Positions 54,901 to 64,000 of a stretch of 64,000 nucleotides of DNA are shown piece after piece. Below the pieces are notes generated by a model that was not told where the DNA came from, searched no databases, and saw nothing but the letters and a program-made list of their open reading frames with translations. This DNA comes from Bacillus sp. UNC41MFS5 (GTDB lineage Bacteria; Bacillota; Bacilli; Bacillales_B; DSM-18226). Numbering within the stretch: position 1 is the first letter of the stretch; each line of letters opens with the position of its first letter. The position numbers and the translations under genes were made by a program. The stretch covers positions 458,510 through 522,509 of the forward strand of contig NZ_JMLP01000005.1 in the NCBI RefSeq assembly GCF_000686805.1, given 5' to 3'.

Positions 54901-55794
54901 TTGGGAACCGGGTTACTAGATGTATTTGCACACGAACATAAACTTCTGCTTGATTCGGAGCTTCGGATTCTGGTTAATAAGCTTGATGCCCCTCCTATCA
55001 TTAAGGAATCGATGATTTATTCCCTTGAAGCAGGTGGCAAACGTATACGCCCGCTATTACTATTCGCTACTTTAGACGCATTTGGAGTAGAGCCGCAAAA
55101 AGGGCTTCTTGCTGCTTCGGCTATTGAGATGATCCATACATATTCCCTCATACATGACGATTTGCCAAGCATGGATAATGATGATCTAAGGAGAGGAAAG
55201 CCGACAAATCATAAAGTTTTTGGTGATGCAATAGCTATATTAGCTGGAGATGCATTATTAACTTATAGTTTTGAGGTAATAGGGAAAATACCGCCTGAGA
55301 TTGCATCAGATGCAACGAAACTAAGATTAGTGCTTGAATTAGCAAAGGCTGCAGGAACAGAAGGAATGGTTGGCGGCCAAGTGGCTGATATGGAAGGAGA
55401 AGGAAAATCCTTAACTTTAGAAGAACTTGAGTATATACACATCCATAAAACAGGAAAGTTGCTTAAGTTCAGTGTTCTTGCGGGGGCGATTATGGCAGGT
55501 GCAAGTCAAAACCAATTAGAAAACCTTTCAGCATTCGCACATCATTTAGGTATCGCTTTTCAAATTCAGGATGATATTCTTGATTTAGTTGGGAATCAAC
55601 AAATAATTGGGAAGCCTGTTGGAAGTGATACCAATAATCATAAAAGTACTTATCCGCAATTGTTAACACTTGAAGGGGCAGCTGCAGCATTGCATAAACA
55701 AATTAACCTGTCAAAGAAATATTTAGGCATGACGGGGTTGAATACAAACCTACTTTTGGAAATAACTGATTTAGTTGCTTCAAGAGACCATTAA
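54901..55794 (+). CDS. ispA: Farnesyl diphosphate synthase (polyprenyl synthetase)
   Basis: A 297-residue trans-prenyltransferase. The first Asp-rich motif is DDLPSMDNDDLRRG and the second DDILD; GGKRIRPLL binds the substrate diphosphate. It makes C15 diphosphate for undecaprenol and quinones. TTG 54901 follows GAGGAGG. Same unit as xseAB. Confidence 0.95.
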   Translation: MGTGLLDVFAHEHKLLLDSELRILVNKLDAPPIIKESMIYSLEAGGKRIRPLLLFATLDAFGVEPQKGLLAASAIEMIHTYSLIHDDLPSMDNDDLRRGKPTNHKVFGDAIAILAGDALLTYSFEVIGKIPPEIASDATKLRLVLELAKAAGTEGMVGGQVADMEGEGKSLTLEELEYIHIHKTGKLLKFSVLAGAIMAGASQNQLENLSAFAHHLGIAFQIQDDILDLVGNQQIIGKPVGSDTNNHKSTYPQLLTLEGAAAALHKQINLSKKYLGMTGLNTNLLLEITDLVASRDH

Positions 55795-55861
55795 TAAACG
55801 GAATTTGAGGCATTGAAATAAGTGTGTTATAATTATTTTCATTGTAGAAAACGTTGTCAAT

Positions 55862-55896
55862 GCCGTTATCACTCAAGTGTTAGCGGCTATTTTTTA
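55862..55896 (+). terminator. Hairpin between ispA and dxs
   Basis: GCCGTTATCAC pairs with GTGTTAGCGGC (one wobble, one mismatch) and a T-rich run follows. It may terminate ispA or attenuate dxs. Confidence 0.65.
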
Positions 55897-55982
55897 ATCA
55901 AAGTTAAATTTTCTGAATGTGTCCTTTTTACACAGCAACTAAACAGAGAATGCATAAACGTATGAAAGTGAGTGGTCCAAAA

Positions 55983-57878
55983 ATGGATCTATTATCAATA
56001 AAAGACCCGGCCTTTTTAAAAGGCATGTCGAATACCGAATTGGAGGCTTTAAGTCAAGATATCCGAAAATTTTTGATTGAAAAGCTGTCTGTTACTGGAG
56101 GCCATATTGGACCAAATTTGGGTGTTGTTGAATTAACTATTGCTCTACATAAATGTTTTAACAGTCCTACAGATAAGATTATCTGGGATGTGGGACATCA
56201 GTCATATGTTCATAAAATTTTAACCGGCAGGGCATGTGAGTTTGATACATTGCGCCAATATAAAGGCTTATGCGGATTCCCGAAACGAACTGAAAGTGAG
56301 CATGATGTATGGGAAACTGGTCATAGTTCCACATCTCTTTCAGCGGCGATGGGAATGGCCATAGCTAGAGATTTAAAAAAGGAAAAATCTTTTGTCATTC
56401 CGGTGATCGGTGATGGTGCCTTAACTGGTGGAATGGCGTTGGAAGCCTTAAATCATATAGGTCACGAGAAGAAAGACATGATTGTTATCTTAAATGATAA
56501 CGAGATGTCAATCGCACCTAATGTCGGTGCCGTTCATAATATTCTTGGCCAATTACGTACAGCTGGAAAGTATCAATGGGTAAAAGATGAATTAGAAGTA
56601 CTGCTGAAAAAAGTACCTGCAGTGGGTGGGAAATTAGCAGCAACTGCTGAGAGAGTGAAAGACAGCCTTAAATATTTATTTGTTTCAGGAATGTTTTTTG
56701 AGGAATTAGGATTTACTTATCTTGGTCCAATTGATGGCCATAACTTTGAAGCGTTATTTGAAAACTTCAGTTATGCCAAAAAGACAGAAGGCCCAATCCT
56801 TCTTCATGTAATTACTAAAAAAGGAAAAGGGTACCATCCAGCGGAAAGTGACAAAACAGGAACATGGCATGGAACTGGACCATATAAAATGGATACAGGC
56901 GCCTTCGTTAAGCCCGCAAAAACTCCACCGCCAGCCTGGAGCAGTCTTGTGAGTGAAACTGTTCGTAAGCTTGCTCGAACTAATGACCGAATTGTTGCGA
57001 TTACACCTGCGATGCCTGTTGGTTCTAAACTTGAAGGCTTTGCGAGTGAATTCCCTGAGCGAATGTATGATGTTGGGATTGCTGAGCAGCATGCTGCGAC
57101 AGTAGCAGCTGGTTTAGCTACACAAAATATGAAACCTTTTCTTGCTATATATTCAACCTTTTTACAACGAGCCTATGACCAGGTTGTTCATGATATTTGC
57201 AGGCAAAATTTAAATGTCTTTATGGGAATTGACCGTGCCGGTTTGGTTGGTGCAGACGGGGAAACCCATCAAGGTGTATTTGATATTGCTTTTTTAAGAC
57301 ATATTCCCAATATGGTATTAATGATGCCGAAGGATGAAAATGAAGGCCAACATATGGTTTACACCGCACTAAATTATGATGACGGCCCGATTGCCATGAG
57401 ATTCCCACGTGGAAATGGACTTGGGGTTCCAATGGATCAGGAATATCATAATATTCCAATTGGTACATGGGAAGTTCTTAAAGAAGGCGATGATGCAGCA
57501 ATCTTAACCTTTGGAACAACTATACCGATGGCGTTAAAAGCTGCTGAGATCCTTAAAAAGAAAGGGATATCTGTCAAGGTTGTAAATGCCCGTTTTATTA
57601 AGCCATTGGATGAAAAAATGCTTACTAATCTCCTTTCAAAACATATGCCGATTCTCACCATTGAGGAGGCTGCTTTACAAGGCGGTTTCGGGAGTGCAAT
57701 TCTTGAGTTTGCGCAAAACCATGGCTTTTATCATTCACACATTGATAGAATCGGAATTCCAGACAAATTTATCGAACATGGGAATGTTGACTCCCTTCTT
57801 GAAGAGATTGGTTTAACAACCGAAGAGGTAGTCAAAAGAATGTCCATTCTAGCTAGAAAAAAACAACAAAGGGCTTAA
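55983..57878 (+). CDS. dxs: 1-Deoxy-D-xylulose-5-phosphate synthase
   Basis: A 631-residue thiamine-diphosphate enzyme joining pyruvate and glyceraldehyde-3-P, the first step of the MEP isoprenoid pathway that feeds IspA. TPP motif [16 protein letters not shown] ... LNDNEMS; His in [32 protein letters not shown] in the Pyr domain. ATG 55983 gives the usual MDLLSIKDP start; in-frame ATGs upstream lack support. Its ribosome site is weak. Confidence 0.96.
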   Translation: MDLLSIKDPAFLKGMSNTELEALSQDIRKFLIEKLSVTGGHIGPNLGVVELTIALHKCFNSPTDKIIWDVGHQSYVHKILTGRACEFDTLRQYKGLCGFPKRTESEHDVWETGHSSTSLSAAMGMAIARDLKKEKSFVIPVIGDGALTGGMALEALNHIGHEKKDMIVILNDNEMSIAPNVGAVHNILGQLRTAGKYQWVKDELEVLLKKVPAVGGKLAATAERVKDSLKYLFVSGMFFEELGFTYLGPIDGHNFEALFENFSYAKKTEGPILLHVITKKGKGYHPAESDKTGTWHGTGPYKMDTGAFVKPAKTPPPAWSSLVSETVRKLARTNDRIVAITPAMPVGSKLEGFASEFPERMYDVGIAEQHAATVAAGLATQNMKPFLAIYSTFLQRAYDQVVHDICRQNLNVFMGIDRAGLVGADGETHQGVFDIAFLRHIPNMVLMMPKDENEGQHMVYTALNYDDGPIAMRFPRGNGLGVPMDQEYHNIPIGTWEVLKEGDDAAILTFGTTIPMALKAAEILKKKGISVKVVNARFIKPLDEKMLTNLLSKHMPILTIEEAALQGGFGSAILEFAQNHGFYHSHIDRIGIPDKFIEHGNVDSLLEEIGLTTEEVVKRMSILARKKQQRA

Positions 57879-57881
57879 GAA

Positions 57882-58721
57882 ATGAAAAATAAAGAACGCT
57901 TAGATATATTACTAGTGGAAAGAGGCTTAATCGAAACAAGGGAAAAGGCCAAGCGCTCAATTATGGCAGGGCTTGTTTATTCGAATGAAGAACGGTTGGA
58001 TAAACCTGGAGAGAAAGTCAAAATTGATATCCCGCTTTCTATAAAAGGAAAAATGCTTCCATATGTTAGCCGTGGGGGATTAAAGCTTGAGAAGGCCTTA
58101 AAAGTTTTCGATGTCAGTGTTGCAAATAAAGTGCTCTTAGACATTGGATCTTCTACGGGAGGCTTTACAGATTGTGCACTGCAAAATGGAGCAAAGATGT
58201 CCTATGCTTTGGATGTAGGTTATAATCAACTCGCCTGGAAACTTAGACAGGATGAACGAGTTGTAGTGATGGAAAGGACCAATTTCCGTTATGTTACACC
58301 TGCTGATTTAATTGGAGAAATGCCGAATTTCGCCACAATTGATGTGTCCTTTATCTCGTTAACTTTAATTTTGCCAGTTTTAAAAACACTTTTAGTTACT
58401 GAAAGTGATGTAGTGGCTCTGGTTAAACCTCAATTTGAAGCTGGTCGTGAACAGGTTGGGAAAAAGGGGATTGTTCGTGATGAGAAAGTGCATCTTCAAG
58501 TAATTGATAAAATCATTCATTTTGCGCTGGAACAAGGTTATACAATTAAAAACTTATCCTTTTCACCAATTACTGGTGGTGATGGGAATATTGAATACTT
58601 GCTCCACTTAAAATGGGAAGGCGAACGGGAAACCGGCGACAATCAATTACCTGTCACACCTGTTGAAATTGTAAAGGACTCCCATTTGGAATTTAAAACA
58701 AAACAAAATTCAGAAGGATAG
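57882..58721 (+). CDS. yqxC: TlyA-family rRNA methyltransferase
   Basis: A 279-residue protein with an N-terminal S4 RNA-binding domain (RLDILLVERGLIETREKAKRSIMAGLV) and an FtsJ-like methyltransferase domain with LLDIGSSTGGFTDCALQ as the SAM site and KPQFEAGREQVGKKGIV. Relatives 2'-O-methylate rRNA. It begins 3 bases after dxs; its start codon has AAGGGCTTAAG upstream. Confidence 0.93.
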   Translation: MKNKERLDILLVERGLIETREKAKRSIMAGLVYSNEERLDKPGEKVKIDIPLSIKGKMLPYVSRGGLKLEKALKVFDVSVANKVLLDIGSSTGGFTDCALQNGAKMSYALDVGYNQLAWKLRQDERVVVMERTNFRYVTPADLIGEMPNFATIDVSFISLTLILPVLKTLLVTESDVVALVKPQFEAGREQVGKKGIVRDEKVHLQVIDKIIHFALEQGYTIKNLSFSPITGGDGNIEYLLHLKWEGERETGDNQLPVTPVEIVKDSHLEFKTKQNSEG

Positions 58722-58742
58722 GCAGATGCTTATCCTTTTCTT
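58712..58742 (+). terminator. Terminator overlapping the end of yqxC
   Basis: AAGGATA pairs with TATCCTT across a 9-base loop holding the stop codon, followed by a T-rich run. Confidence 0.6.
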
Positions 58743-58761
58743 CGTATTCAAGGCCCTTAAT

Positions 58762-58784
58762 CAACAGCCACATTTAACACAGCC
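58762..58784. repeat. Solo end of the GC-rich repeat element upstream of argR
   Basis: A 23-base stretch that matches the right end of the repeat at 62761-62783 at 21 of 23 positions (CAACAGCCA..TTTAACACAGCC). The rest of the element is missing, so this is probably a decayed remnant. Confidence 0.65.
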
Positions 58785-58897
58785 ATTTTTAAAAGAAAAA
58801 ATGTACAAGTTTATAAAAATCGGCTAACATATGGGTAGAAGCATGTTTTAGTACATAATACATAGATAAATGTTTTTAATGATTATGGGGTGAGACA

Positions 58898-59347
58898 ATG
58901 AATAAAGGCCAACGTCATATTAAAATAAGAGAAATTATTGCAAGTAATGACATAGAGACACAAGATGATTTAGTCGATGAACTGAAGAATGCGGGCTACA
59001 ATATAACCCAAGCTACGGTTTCAAGGGATATTAAGGAATTACATCTTGTTAAAGTTCCCTTAAGCGATGGAAGGTATAAATACAGCCTGCCTGCCGACCA
59101 AAGATTTAATCCGTTACAAAAATTAAAAAGATCATTAATTGATGCGTTCGTGCGGATCGATTCAGCAGGTCATTTGCTTGTCATGAAGTGCTTACCAGGT
59201 AATGCAATGGCCATTGGCGCATTAATTGATAATCTGGATTGGGAAGAAATATTAGGAACCATCTGCGGAGATGATACGATGTTAATTATTTGCCGAACTC
59301 CAGAGGATACTGAAGTTATCACAAATCGGTTCCTAGATATGCTTTAA
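58898..59347 (+). CDS. argR: Arginine repressor ArgR/AhrC
   Basis: A 149-residue hexameric regulator of arginine synthesis and breakdown. N-terminal winged helix with [17 protein letters not shown]-terminal arginine-binding domain with [36 protein letters not shown] precedes ATG 58898. It is paired with recN, 15 bases away. Confidence 0.96.
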   Translation: MNKGQRHIKIREIIASNDIETQDDLVDELKNAGYNITQATVSRDIKELHLVKVPLSDGRYKYSLPADQRFNPLQKLKRSLIDAFVRIDSAGHLLVMKCLPGNAMAIGALIDNLDWEEILGTICGDDTMLIICRTPEDTEVITNRFLDML

Positions 59348-59362
59348 TTGGGGGAATGTTCC

Positions 59363-61081
59363 TTGTTAGCAGAATTATCTATTAAAAACTTCGCTATTAT
59401 CGAAACCTTGTCTGTAACTTTTTCAAAGGGGTTAACGGTTTTAACGGGAGAGACTGGGGCAGGAAAATCGATCATTATTGATGCTATTCACTTATTAGTT
59501 GGCGGCAGAGGGTCTGCAGAATTTGTTCGACATGGCGAGGAGCGTGCCGAAATTGAAGGACTTTTCCAGCTAGATGATAGTAAACATCCTGTCATTGCTA
59601 AAGCTCTTGAATTTGGAATCGACATTGATGAAGGAATGGTTATATTACGACGAGATATTTCCCAGTCGGGTAAAAGTATTTGCCGGGTGAATGGGAAGTT
59701 AGTGACGATTGCCACTCTTAGGGAAATTGGGTCAACACTTGTTGATATTCATGGCCAGCATGAGCATCAAGAATTAATGGATGAGTCGAGACACTTAACA
59801 TTGCTTGATCAATTTGGTGCCGATGATATTTGCCCTTCTCAAGGGGAATACCAGCAAGTTTTTCGGCGTTATGAGCAAACAGTGCAAAGGTTAAAGGCAT
59901 TAAGTGAAAATGACCAACAGACTGCTCACCGGCTCGATCTCATTTCGTTTCAATTGGATGAAATCCAAAATGCAAATTTAAAGATTAATGAAGATGAAGA
60001 ACTTTTTGAAGAAAAAAGAAAACTAAATAACTTTGAACGAGTGTTTGAGGCTCTTCAATCGAGTCATACCGCCCTACAAGGGGAACAGAAGGGGCTTGAT
60101 TGGATTAGTATGGTTATGGGGCATCTGGAGGATGCTGCTTCCATTGATAGCGTATATAAGGACATGTATGAAGCTGTTTCAAACAGCTACTACCAATTGG
60201 AGGATGCTGCACGATCCTTAAGAACGGAATTAGACGCATTAGAGTTTGATCCGCAGCGATTGCATGAAATTGAAGATCGTCTAAATGAAATTAATCGACT
60301 AAAACGGAAATACGGTAAAACAATTGATGAAATATTAGAATACGCCGGAAAAATTGAAGAAGAAATTGAAACATTACAAAATAAAGAAACACATATAAGC
60401 GGATTAGAAAAAGAATTAGCATCGATAAAAAAAGACTTAATGCTAGAAGCGAAACAGTTAACGGAAATTCGTCTGAAATGGGCAGACAAACTTACAAAGT
60501 TAATACATAAAGAGCTTAAAGAATTGTATATGGCGAAAACCGTTTTTGAAATTCGCTTTGAGTCTAATACAATGCAGTTTACCAAAAATGGTGTGGATCA
60601 TGTCGAATTTTACATATCAACAAATCCTGGTGAGCCATTAAAGCCTTTATCAAAAGTTGCTTCAGGAGGAGAATTATCACGAATTATGCTGGCTCTAAAA
60701 AGTATTTTCTCTCAGCATCAAGGCGTAACTTCGATTATTTTCGATGAAGTTGATACTGGTGTCAGCGGCAGGGTTGCTCAATCAATTGCCGAGAAAATCT
60801 ATAAGGTGGCAAGCCAATCCCAGGTGTTATGTATTTCGCATTTGCCTCAGGTTGCTGCGATGGCTGATACCCACTTGTTTATTAGCAAAATTATAAAAGG
60901 CGGAAGAACAAAGACTTCTGTTACTCCATTGCAGGTTGAAGATAAAATTAATGAAATCGGCCGAATGATATCTGGATCCGAAATAACCGACCTCACTAAA
61001 AAACATGCTGAAGAATTATTATATTTAGCCGCAGAGAGTAAGAAAAGTGGCAGTGGAGCGCTGATACGACTTAATCGTTAG
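59363..61081 (+). CDS. recN: DNA repair protein RecN
   Basis: A 572-residue SMC-like ATPase that acts early at double-strand breaks. Walker A TGETGAGKSIIIDAI is near residue 30; a central coiled coil (about 150-360); C-terminal signature KVASGGELSRIMLALK and Walker B IIFDEVDTGVSGR. TTG 59363 gives the usual MLAELSIKNFAIIE start and follows GGGGGAATG by 8 bases. Confidence 0.96.
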   Translation: MLAELSIKNFAIIETLSVTFSKGLTVLTGETGAGKSIIIDAIHLLVGGRGSAEFVRHGEERAEIEGLFQLDDSKHPVIAKALEFGIDIDEGMVILRRDISQSGKSICRVNGKLVTIATLREIGSTLVDIHGQHEHQELMDESRHLTLLDQFGADDICPSQGEYQQVFRRYEQTVQRLKALSENDQQTAHRLDLISFQLDEIQNANLKINEDEELFEEKRKLNNFERVFEALQSSHTALQGEQKGLDWISMVMGHLEDAASIDSVYKDMYEAVSNSYYQLEDAARSLRTELDALEFDPQRLHEIEDRLNEINRLKRKYGKTIDEILEYAGKIEEEIETLQNKETHISGLEKELASIKKDLMLEAKQLTEIRLKWADKLTKLIHKELKELYMAKTVFEIRFESNTMQFTKNGVDHVEFYISTNPGEPLKPLSKVASGGELSRIMLALKSIFSQHQGVTSIIFDEVDTGVSGRVAQSIAEKIYKVASQSQVLCISHLPQVAAMADTHLFISKIIKGGRTKTSVTPLQVEDKINEIGRMISGSEITDLTKKHAEELLYLAAESKKSGSGALIRLNR

Positions 61082-61142
61082 TTTTAGACATTTTTCCATT
61101 CAGAAAAGCTATAATTACTATATTTTTAATAAAAATTGTAAT

Positions 61143-61168
61143 GCTATCCATTTTGGGTAGCTTTTTTA
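61143..61168 (+). terminator. Terminator after recN
   Basis: GCTATCCA pairs with TGGGTAGC (one G-T pair), followed by seven T. Confidence 0.8.
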
Positions 61169-61261
61169 TGTTGAACCAAGTTATAAATGATTGTCAAGGA
61201 GGCAAAATTAAAGATGTAGCCATTTAAGTGTAATGAAAAGAAGCGAGGAGAGTGAAAAAAT

Positions 61262-62551
61262 TTGAAGTTAGAACTAATTAGAAAGATTATTGGTGGAATT
61301 CTCCTTGTTTCATTAATTAGCCTTATTTTTTTTCAGCCTATACAGCAATATCTCGCGATACCCAAGACTATTACGGTTTTCGAAGGACAAGACTATACTT
61401 TTCAAAAGGCTGTACCGGTATCAGCCTCTTTGGTTTCTCAAAATTCAAATTTCACTTTGGATGAAGGAAAACACTCGGTTTCAATGACAGCATCTAAAAA
61501 TGGTAAAAATGAAATGCTGTTAGAGTATGCGGGGATTCCGATAAAAAAGGTGGATGTACGTGTATTAAAAGATTTTCGGGTTATACCAGGTGGACAGTCG
61601 ATTGGAGTGAAGTTAAATACCGTAGGTGTATTGGTAGTGGGCCACCATTTAATCAATACCATATCGGGAAAGAAGTCTCCAGGTGAAATTGCAGGAATTA
61701 AAGTTGGGGATATCATTACAGAAATAAATGGCAATAAAATAGAAAAAATGACGGATGTCGCACCATTTGTGCAAACTGCAGGACAAGATGGAAAAGCGCT
61801 CAATATGGTTATTAGTCGAGAAAGTGGAAAATTTACTACAAAACTAACCCCATTAAAAGACAAAGGGGAAAACATCTATAAGCTTGGTTTATATATTAGA
61901 GATTCTGCAGCAGGAATTGGAACAATGACATTTATTCACCCACAATCAAAAAAATATGGTGCCCTAGGGCATGTAATATCTGATATGGATACAAAACAAC
62001 CAATCGTTGTTGAGGATGGACAAATTGTTCGTTCAACAGTAACTTCTATTGAAAAAGGGAGTAACGGAGACCCAGGTGAAAAGCTCGCACGCTTTTCTTC
62101 GGACCGTGAAATTGTTGGGAATATCCAAAAGAATAGCCCATTTGGAATTTTTGGTGAAATGGTCAAAGAATTAAAAAATGGTGTAATGGATAAACCACTG
62201 CCGATTGCCTTATCGCATCAGGTAAAAGAAGGACCTGCCAAAATTTTAACGGTTGTAAATAATGACCGAGTTGAAGAATTTGATATTGAAATCGTAAGCA
62301 CAATCCCGCAAAAGTTTCCAGCAACCAAAGGCATGGTAATCAAAGTAACCGACCCTAAACTCCTTAAAAAAACAGGAGGAATTGTTCAAGGGATGAGCGG
62401 AAGCCCAATTATTCAAGATGGAAAACTAATTGGCGCTGTTACACATGTTTTTGTTAATGATCCAACCTCAGGATACGGGGTACACATCGAATGGATGTTA
62501 GATGAAGCTGGAATTAACATATATGAAATGCCAAAAAATAAAGCAAGTTAA
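61262..62551 (+). CDS. spoIVB: SpoIVB serine peptidase
   Basis: A 429-residue forespore-secreted protease that cleaves SpoIVFA and starts pro-sigma-K processing. N-terminal membrane anchor ([16 protein letters not shown]), PDZ domain (about 110-200, [23 protein letters not shown]) and S55 peptidase domain with His in [10 protein letters not shown] and catalytic Ser in [14 protein letters not shown] 61262 follows GAGGAG. Sigma-F/G promoter not identified. Confidence 0.95.
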   Translation: MKLELIRKIIGGILLVSLISLIFFQPIQQYLAIPKTITVFEGQDYTFQKAVPVSASLVSQNSNFTLDEGKHSVSMTASKNGKNEMLLEYAGIPIKKVDVRVLKDFRVIPGGQSIGVKLNTVGVLVVGHHLINTISGKKSPGEIAGIKVGDIITEINGNKIEKMTDVAPFVQTAGQDGKALNMVISRESGKFTTKLTPLKDKGENIYKLGLYIRDSAAGIGTMTFIHPQSKKYGALGHVISDMDTKQPIVVEDGQIVRSTVTSIEKGSNGDPGEKLARFSSDREIVGNIQKNSPFGIFGEMVKELKNGVMDKPLPIALSHQVKEGPAKILTVVNNDRVEEFDIEIVSTIPQKFPATKGMVIKVTDPKLLKKTGGIVQGMSGSPIIQDGKLIGAVTHVFVNDPTSGYGVHIEWMLDEAGINIYEMPKNKAS

Positions 62552-62558
62552 CATTGGG

Positions 62559-62594
62559 AGCAAAATAGGAAAAATCCCTATTTTGCTTTTTTTT
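62559..62594 (+). terminator. Terminator after spoIVB
   Basis: Stem AGCAAAATAGG/CCTATTTTGCT with a short loop and a run of eight or more T. Confidence 0.88.
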
Positions 62595-62599
62595 ACATA

Positions 62600-62783
62600 G
62601 GTTGTGTTACAGGTTAATTTTGATTTTTGTACTCTGTTGATTGAAGTGGAAGGCACGAAGACTCCTGCGGGAGTACGGGGCAGGGGAGACCCCGCAGGAG
62701 CAAAGCGACGAGGAGGCTCACCGGCACGCCCGCGGAAAGCGAAGTGCCTGGAACGGAAATCAACAGCCAAGTTTAACACAGCC
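62600..62783. repeat. GC-rich palindromic repeat element (184 bp)
   Basis: A compact GC-rich element in AT-rich surroundings. Its ends are inverted repeats: GGTTGTGTTA (62600-62609) and TAACACAGCC (62774-62783, 9 of 10 complementary). Nested inside are AGGCAC/GTGCCT (62651/62744) and CTCCTGCGGG/CCCCGCAGGAG (62662/62690). It looks like a miniature inverted-repeat or REP-type element known in bacilli; no gene is supported inside. Confidence 0.8.
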
Positions 62784-62797
62784 TTTACATAAAAAAT

Positions 62798-62935
62798 TTC
62801 GACAAAAATAACCCAAATATTAGAATATACGCGTTTTACGTCGAAAAGATGAGAAAAACAAAGAAAAGATAAGATTTTATCACTATTTTAAGAAATATTA
62901 AAAAAATGAGAGGAATTTTTGTTGCATTGTCGAAT
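62798..62935 (+). promoter_or_regulatory. spo0A control region: 0A boxes and sigma-H promoter
   Basis: Two exact 0A boxes: TTCGACA (reverse of TGTCGAA) at 62798-62804 and TGTCGAA at 62928-62934, with a near match CGTCGAA at 62839-62845. A sigma-H promoter fits RnAGGAwWW at 62909-62917, an 11-base spacer and GTCGAAT (RnnGAAT) at 62929-62935, overlapping the last 0A box. This is the layout expected for autoregulated spo0A transcription at the start of sporulation. Confidence 0.75.
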
Positions 62936-63027
62936 TTCTAATTTAGAATATAATTAAGAGAATACAACTGATTAGGAACGTAAGTTGAAATAGAGGTTAT
63001 GATTTGAACCCTGAGGAGGAACTGGAA

Positions 63028-63819
63028 GTGAAGAAAATTAAAGTATGTGTCGTTGATGACAATAGGGAACTAGTAGGATTATTAGAGGACTTTATTTCGT
63101 CCCAGGATGATATGGAAGTTGCAGGAATTGCTCACAATGGTCAGGAATGTTTAGAAATGTTATCGCAAACTGATCCTGATGTTTTAGTTTTGGATATTAT
63201 TATGCCCCACCTAGATGGGTTAGCTGTACTAGAGCGCCTCCGTGAAATTAAAAAAGGAGTTCTGCCCAATGTGATTATGTTAACAGCATTTGGTCAGGAA
63301 GATGTTACGAAAAAAGCGGTTGAACTTGGTGCATCCTACTTTATTTTGAAACCATTTGATATGGAGAATCTAGGCAGCCATATTAGACAAGTTAGTGGAA
63401 ATACTAACTCGTTTACCCGAAAATCAACATCCACCACATACCGTACTCAAACTGAACAAAAACCTAAAAATTTAGATGCCAGTATTACAAGTATCATCCA
63501 TGAAATTGGTGTCCCAGCCCATATTAAAGGGTACTTGTATTTACGTGAAGCCATCTCAATGGTTTATAATGATATCGAACTTTTAGGTTCTATTACGAAA
63601 GTGTTGTATCCAGATATCGCAAAAAAATATAACACGACTGCAAGCCGTGTGGAACGAGCCATCCGTCATGCGATTGAAGTGGCTTGGAGTAGAGGAAATA
63701 TTGACTCCATTTCTTCATTGTTCGGTTATACGGTCAGTATGTCTAAAGCAAAGCCAACAAATTCCGAGTTCATTGCAATGGTTGCTGACAAGCTTCGTCT
63801 AGAGCATAAGGCGTCTTGA
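63028..63819 (+). CDS. spo0A: Sporulation master response regulator Spo0A
   Basis: A 263-residue response regulator at the end of the phosphorelay. Receiver domain with [13 protein letters not shown], the phosphoacceptor Asp in [11 protein letters not shown] and Lys in ILKPFD; linker (about 125-150, Ser/Thr/Gln-rich); DNA-binding domain with [26 protein letters not shown] and [24 protein letters not shown] 63028 follows GAGGAGGA by 7 bases and matches the B. subtilis N-terminus; the frame is open back to 63004. Confidence 0.97.
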   Translation: MKKIKVCVVDDNRELVGLLEDFISSQDDMEVAGIAHNGQECLEMLSQTDPDVLVLDIIMPHLDGLAVLERLREIKKGVLPNVIMLTAFGQEDVTKKAVELGASYFILKPFDMENLGSHIRQVSGNTNSFTRKSTSTTYRTQTEQKPKNLDASITSIIHEIGVPAHIKGYLYLREAISMVYNDIELLGSITKVLYPDIAKKYNTTASRVERAIRHAIEVAWSRGNIDSISSLFGYTVSMSKAKPTNSEFIAMVADKLRLEHKAS

Positions 63820-63837
63820 ATAAAATAACAATGAATG

Positions 63838-63870
63838 AAAGCCTTCATCAAAAAAATGAAGGCTTTTCTT
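63838..63870 (+). terminator. Terminator after spo0A, group II intron target
   Basis: A perfect stem AAAGCCTTCAT/ATGAAGGCTTT with a 7-base A-rich loop and TTTTCTT tail. The intron starts 2 bases after this T-rich tail. Confidence 0.9.
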
Positions 63871-63871
63871 A

Positions 63872-64000
63872 GTGTGCCAGGCATGGCAACTATCTAGGTG
63901 GTGAAAGTCCACTGTGGGGGTACACATCGACCAACCACTAAGGAAGCGCAAGGTACTTACCGTGAGGTAAGGGCTGGAGGAAGCGTGGAATAAAATCTTG
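63872..64000 (+). mobile_element. 5' part of a class C group II intron (cut by window end)
   Basis: Starts GTGTG, the group II 5' consensus (GUGYG), and continues with CCAGGCATGGCAAC, GGTGAAAGTCCAC, GCGCAAGG and CTGGAGGAAGCG. These blocks match, from memory, the 5' end of the Oceanobacillus iheyensis group IIC intron in type and order. Insertion right after an intrinsic terminator is the hallmark of class C introns. The reverse transcriptase gene, if present, lies beyond the window. Confidence 0.88.

Noticed and set aside
61196..61219. Strong AAGGAGG followed by ATG-TAG upstream of spoIVB
   Set aside because: The frame is start-stop; spoIVB has its own GAGGAG and TTG start further down. Possibly a relic, but no function can be supported.
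61438..61875. 145-codon open frame antisense to spoIVB
   Set aside because: Shadow of spoIVB; composition reflects the coding strand.
62498..62792. Open frames of 62 and 93 codons on both strands across the GC-rich repeat
   Set aside because: They are by-products of the palindromic GC-rich element; no ribosome site and no recognisable protein.

Overview
The window is chromosomal DNA from an endospore-forming, naturally competent Bacillaceae species related to Bacillus, probably near Neobacillus (genus is inference). The evidence is the gene order, which follows the Bacillus subtilis rpmG-yqgN ... comG ... gcv ... efp ... spoIIIA ... accBC ... dxs-argR-recN-spoIVB-spo0A segment almost gene for gene, together with AT-rich DNA, strong AGGAGG-type ribosome sites and frequent TTG/GTG starts.

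Layout. 1-10.3 kb: rpmG, folate cyclo-ligase, a DUF92 membrane protein, L-lactate dehydrogenase, the rhomboid protease GluP, YqgQ, glucokinase and the yqgU-yqgY genes, with a MidA-like methyltransferase. 10.4-18.2 kb, minus strand: a SufR-like regulator, yqzE, the seven-gene comG competence pseudopilus operon with candidate ComK boxes, then yqhG and the SNF2 helicase yqhH. 18.3-24 kb: a glycine riboswitch controlling gcvT-gcvPA-gcvPB, then a rhodanese and the octanoyltransferase lipM. 24-32.6 kb: a B12-dependent ribonucleotide reductase behind two NrdR boxes, an NlpC/P60 hydrolase, yqhO-yqhR, pepQ and efp. B. subtilis has mntR and aroQ in this stretch; both are absent here.

32.7-43 kb is the most unusual part. 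It is a 10-kb block placed between efp and spoIIIAA that encodes a System I (Ccm) cytochrome c maturation pathway: CcmE, CcmF, CcmH, a CcmI-like protein, CcmA, CcmB, CcmC, a 43-residue CcmD and a CcmG-like thioredoxin. CcmE carries the CxxxY heme-binding motif instead of HxxxY. Two mutually similar membrane-anchored proteins of unknown function are interleaved with the ccm genes. Just upstream are a diheme cytochrome c, a PCYCGC lipoprotein and a membrane protein. B. subtilis itself uses the unrelated System II (ResB/ResC), so this block is the best candidate for an undescribed variant system.

43-64 kb: a SIMPL protein, the complete spoIIIAA-AH operon (spoIIIAD seems to start at ATT), accB-accC, yqhY-nusB-folD-xseA-xseB-ispA-dxs-yqxC-argR-recN, and the sporulation pair spoIVB and spo0A. 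A GC-rich palindromic repeat lies just upstream of the spo0A control region, and a degenerate end of the same repeat lies before argR. The window ends inside a group II intron of the class C type, which begins a few bases after the spo0A terminator.
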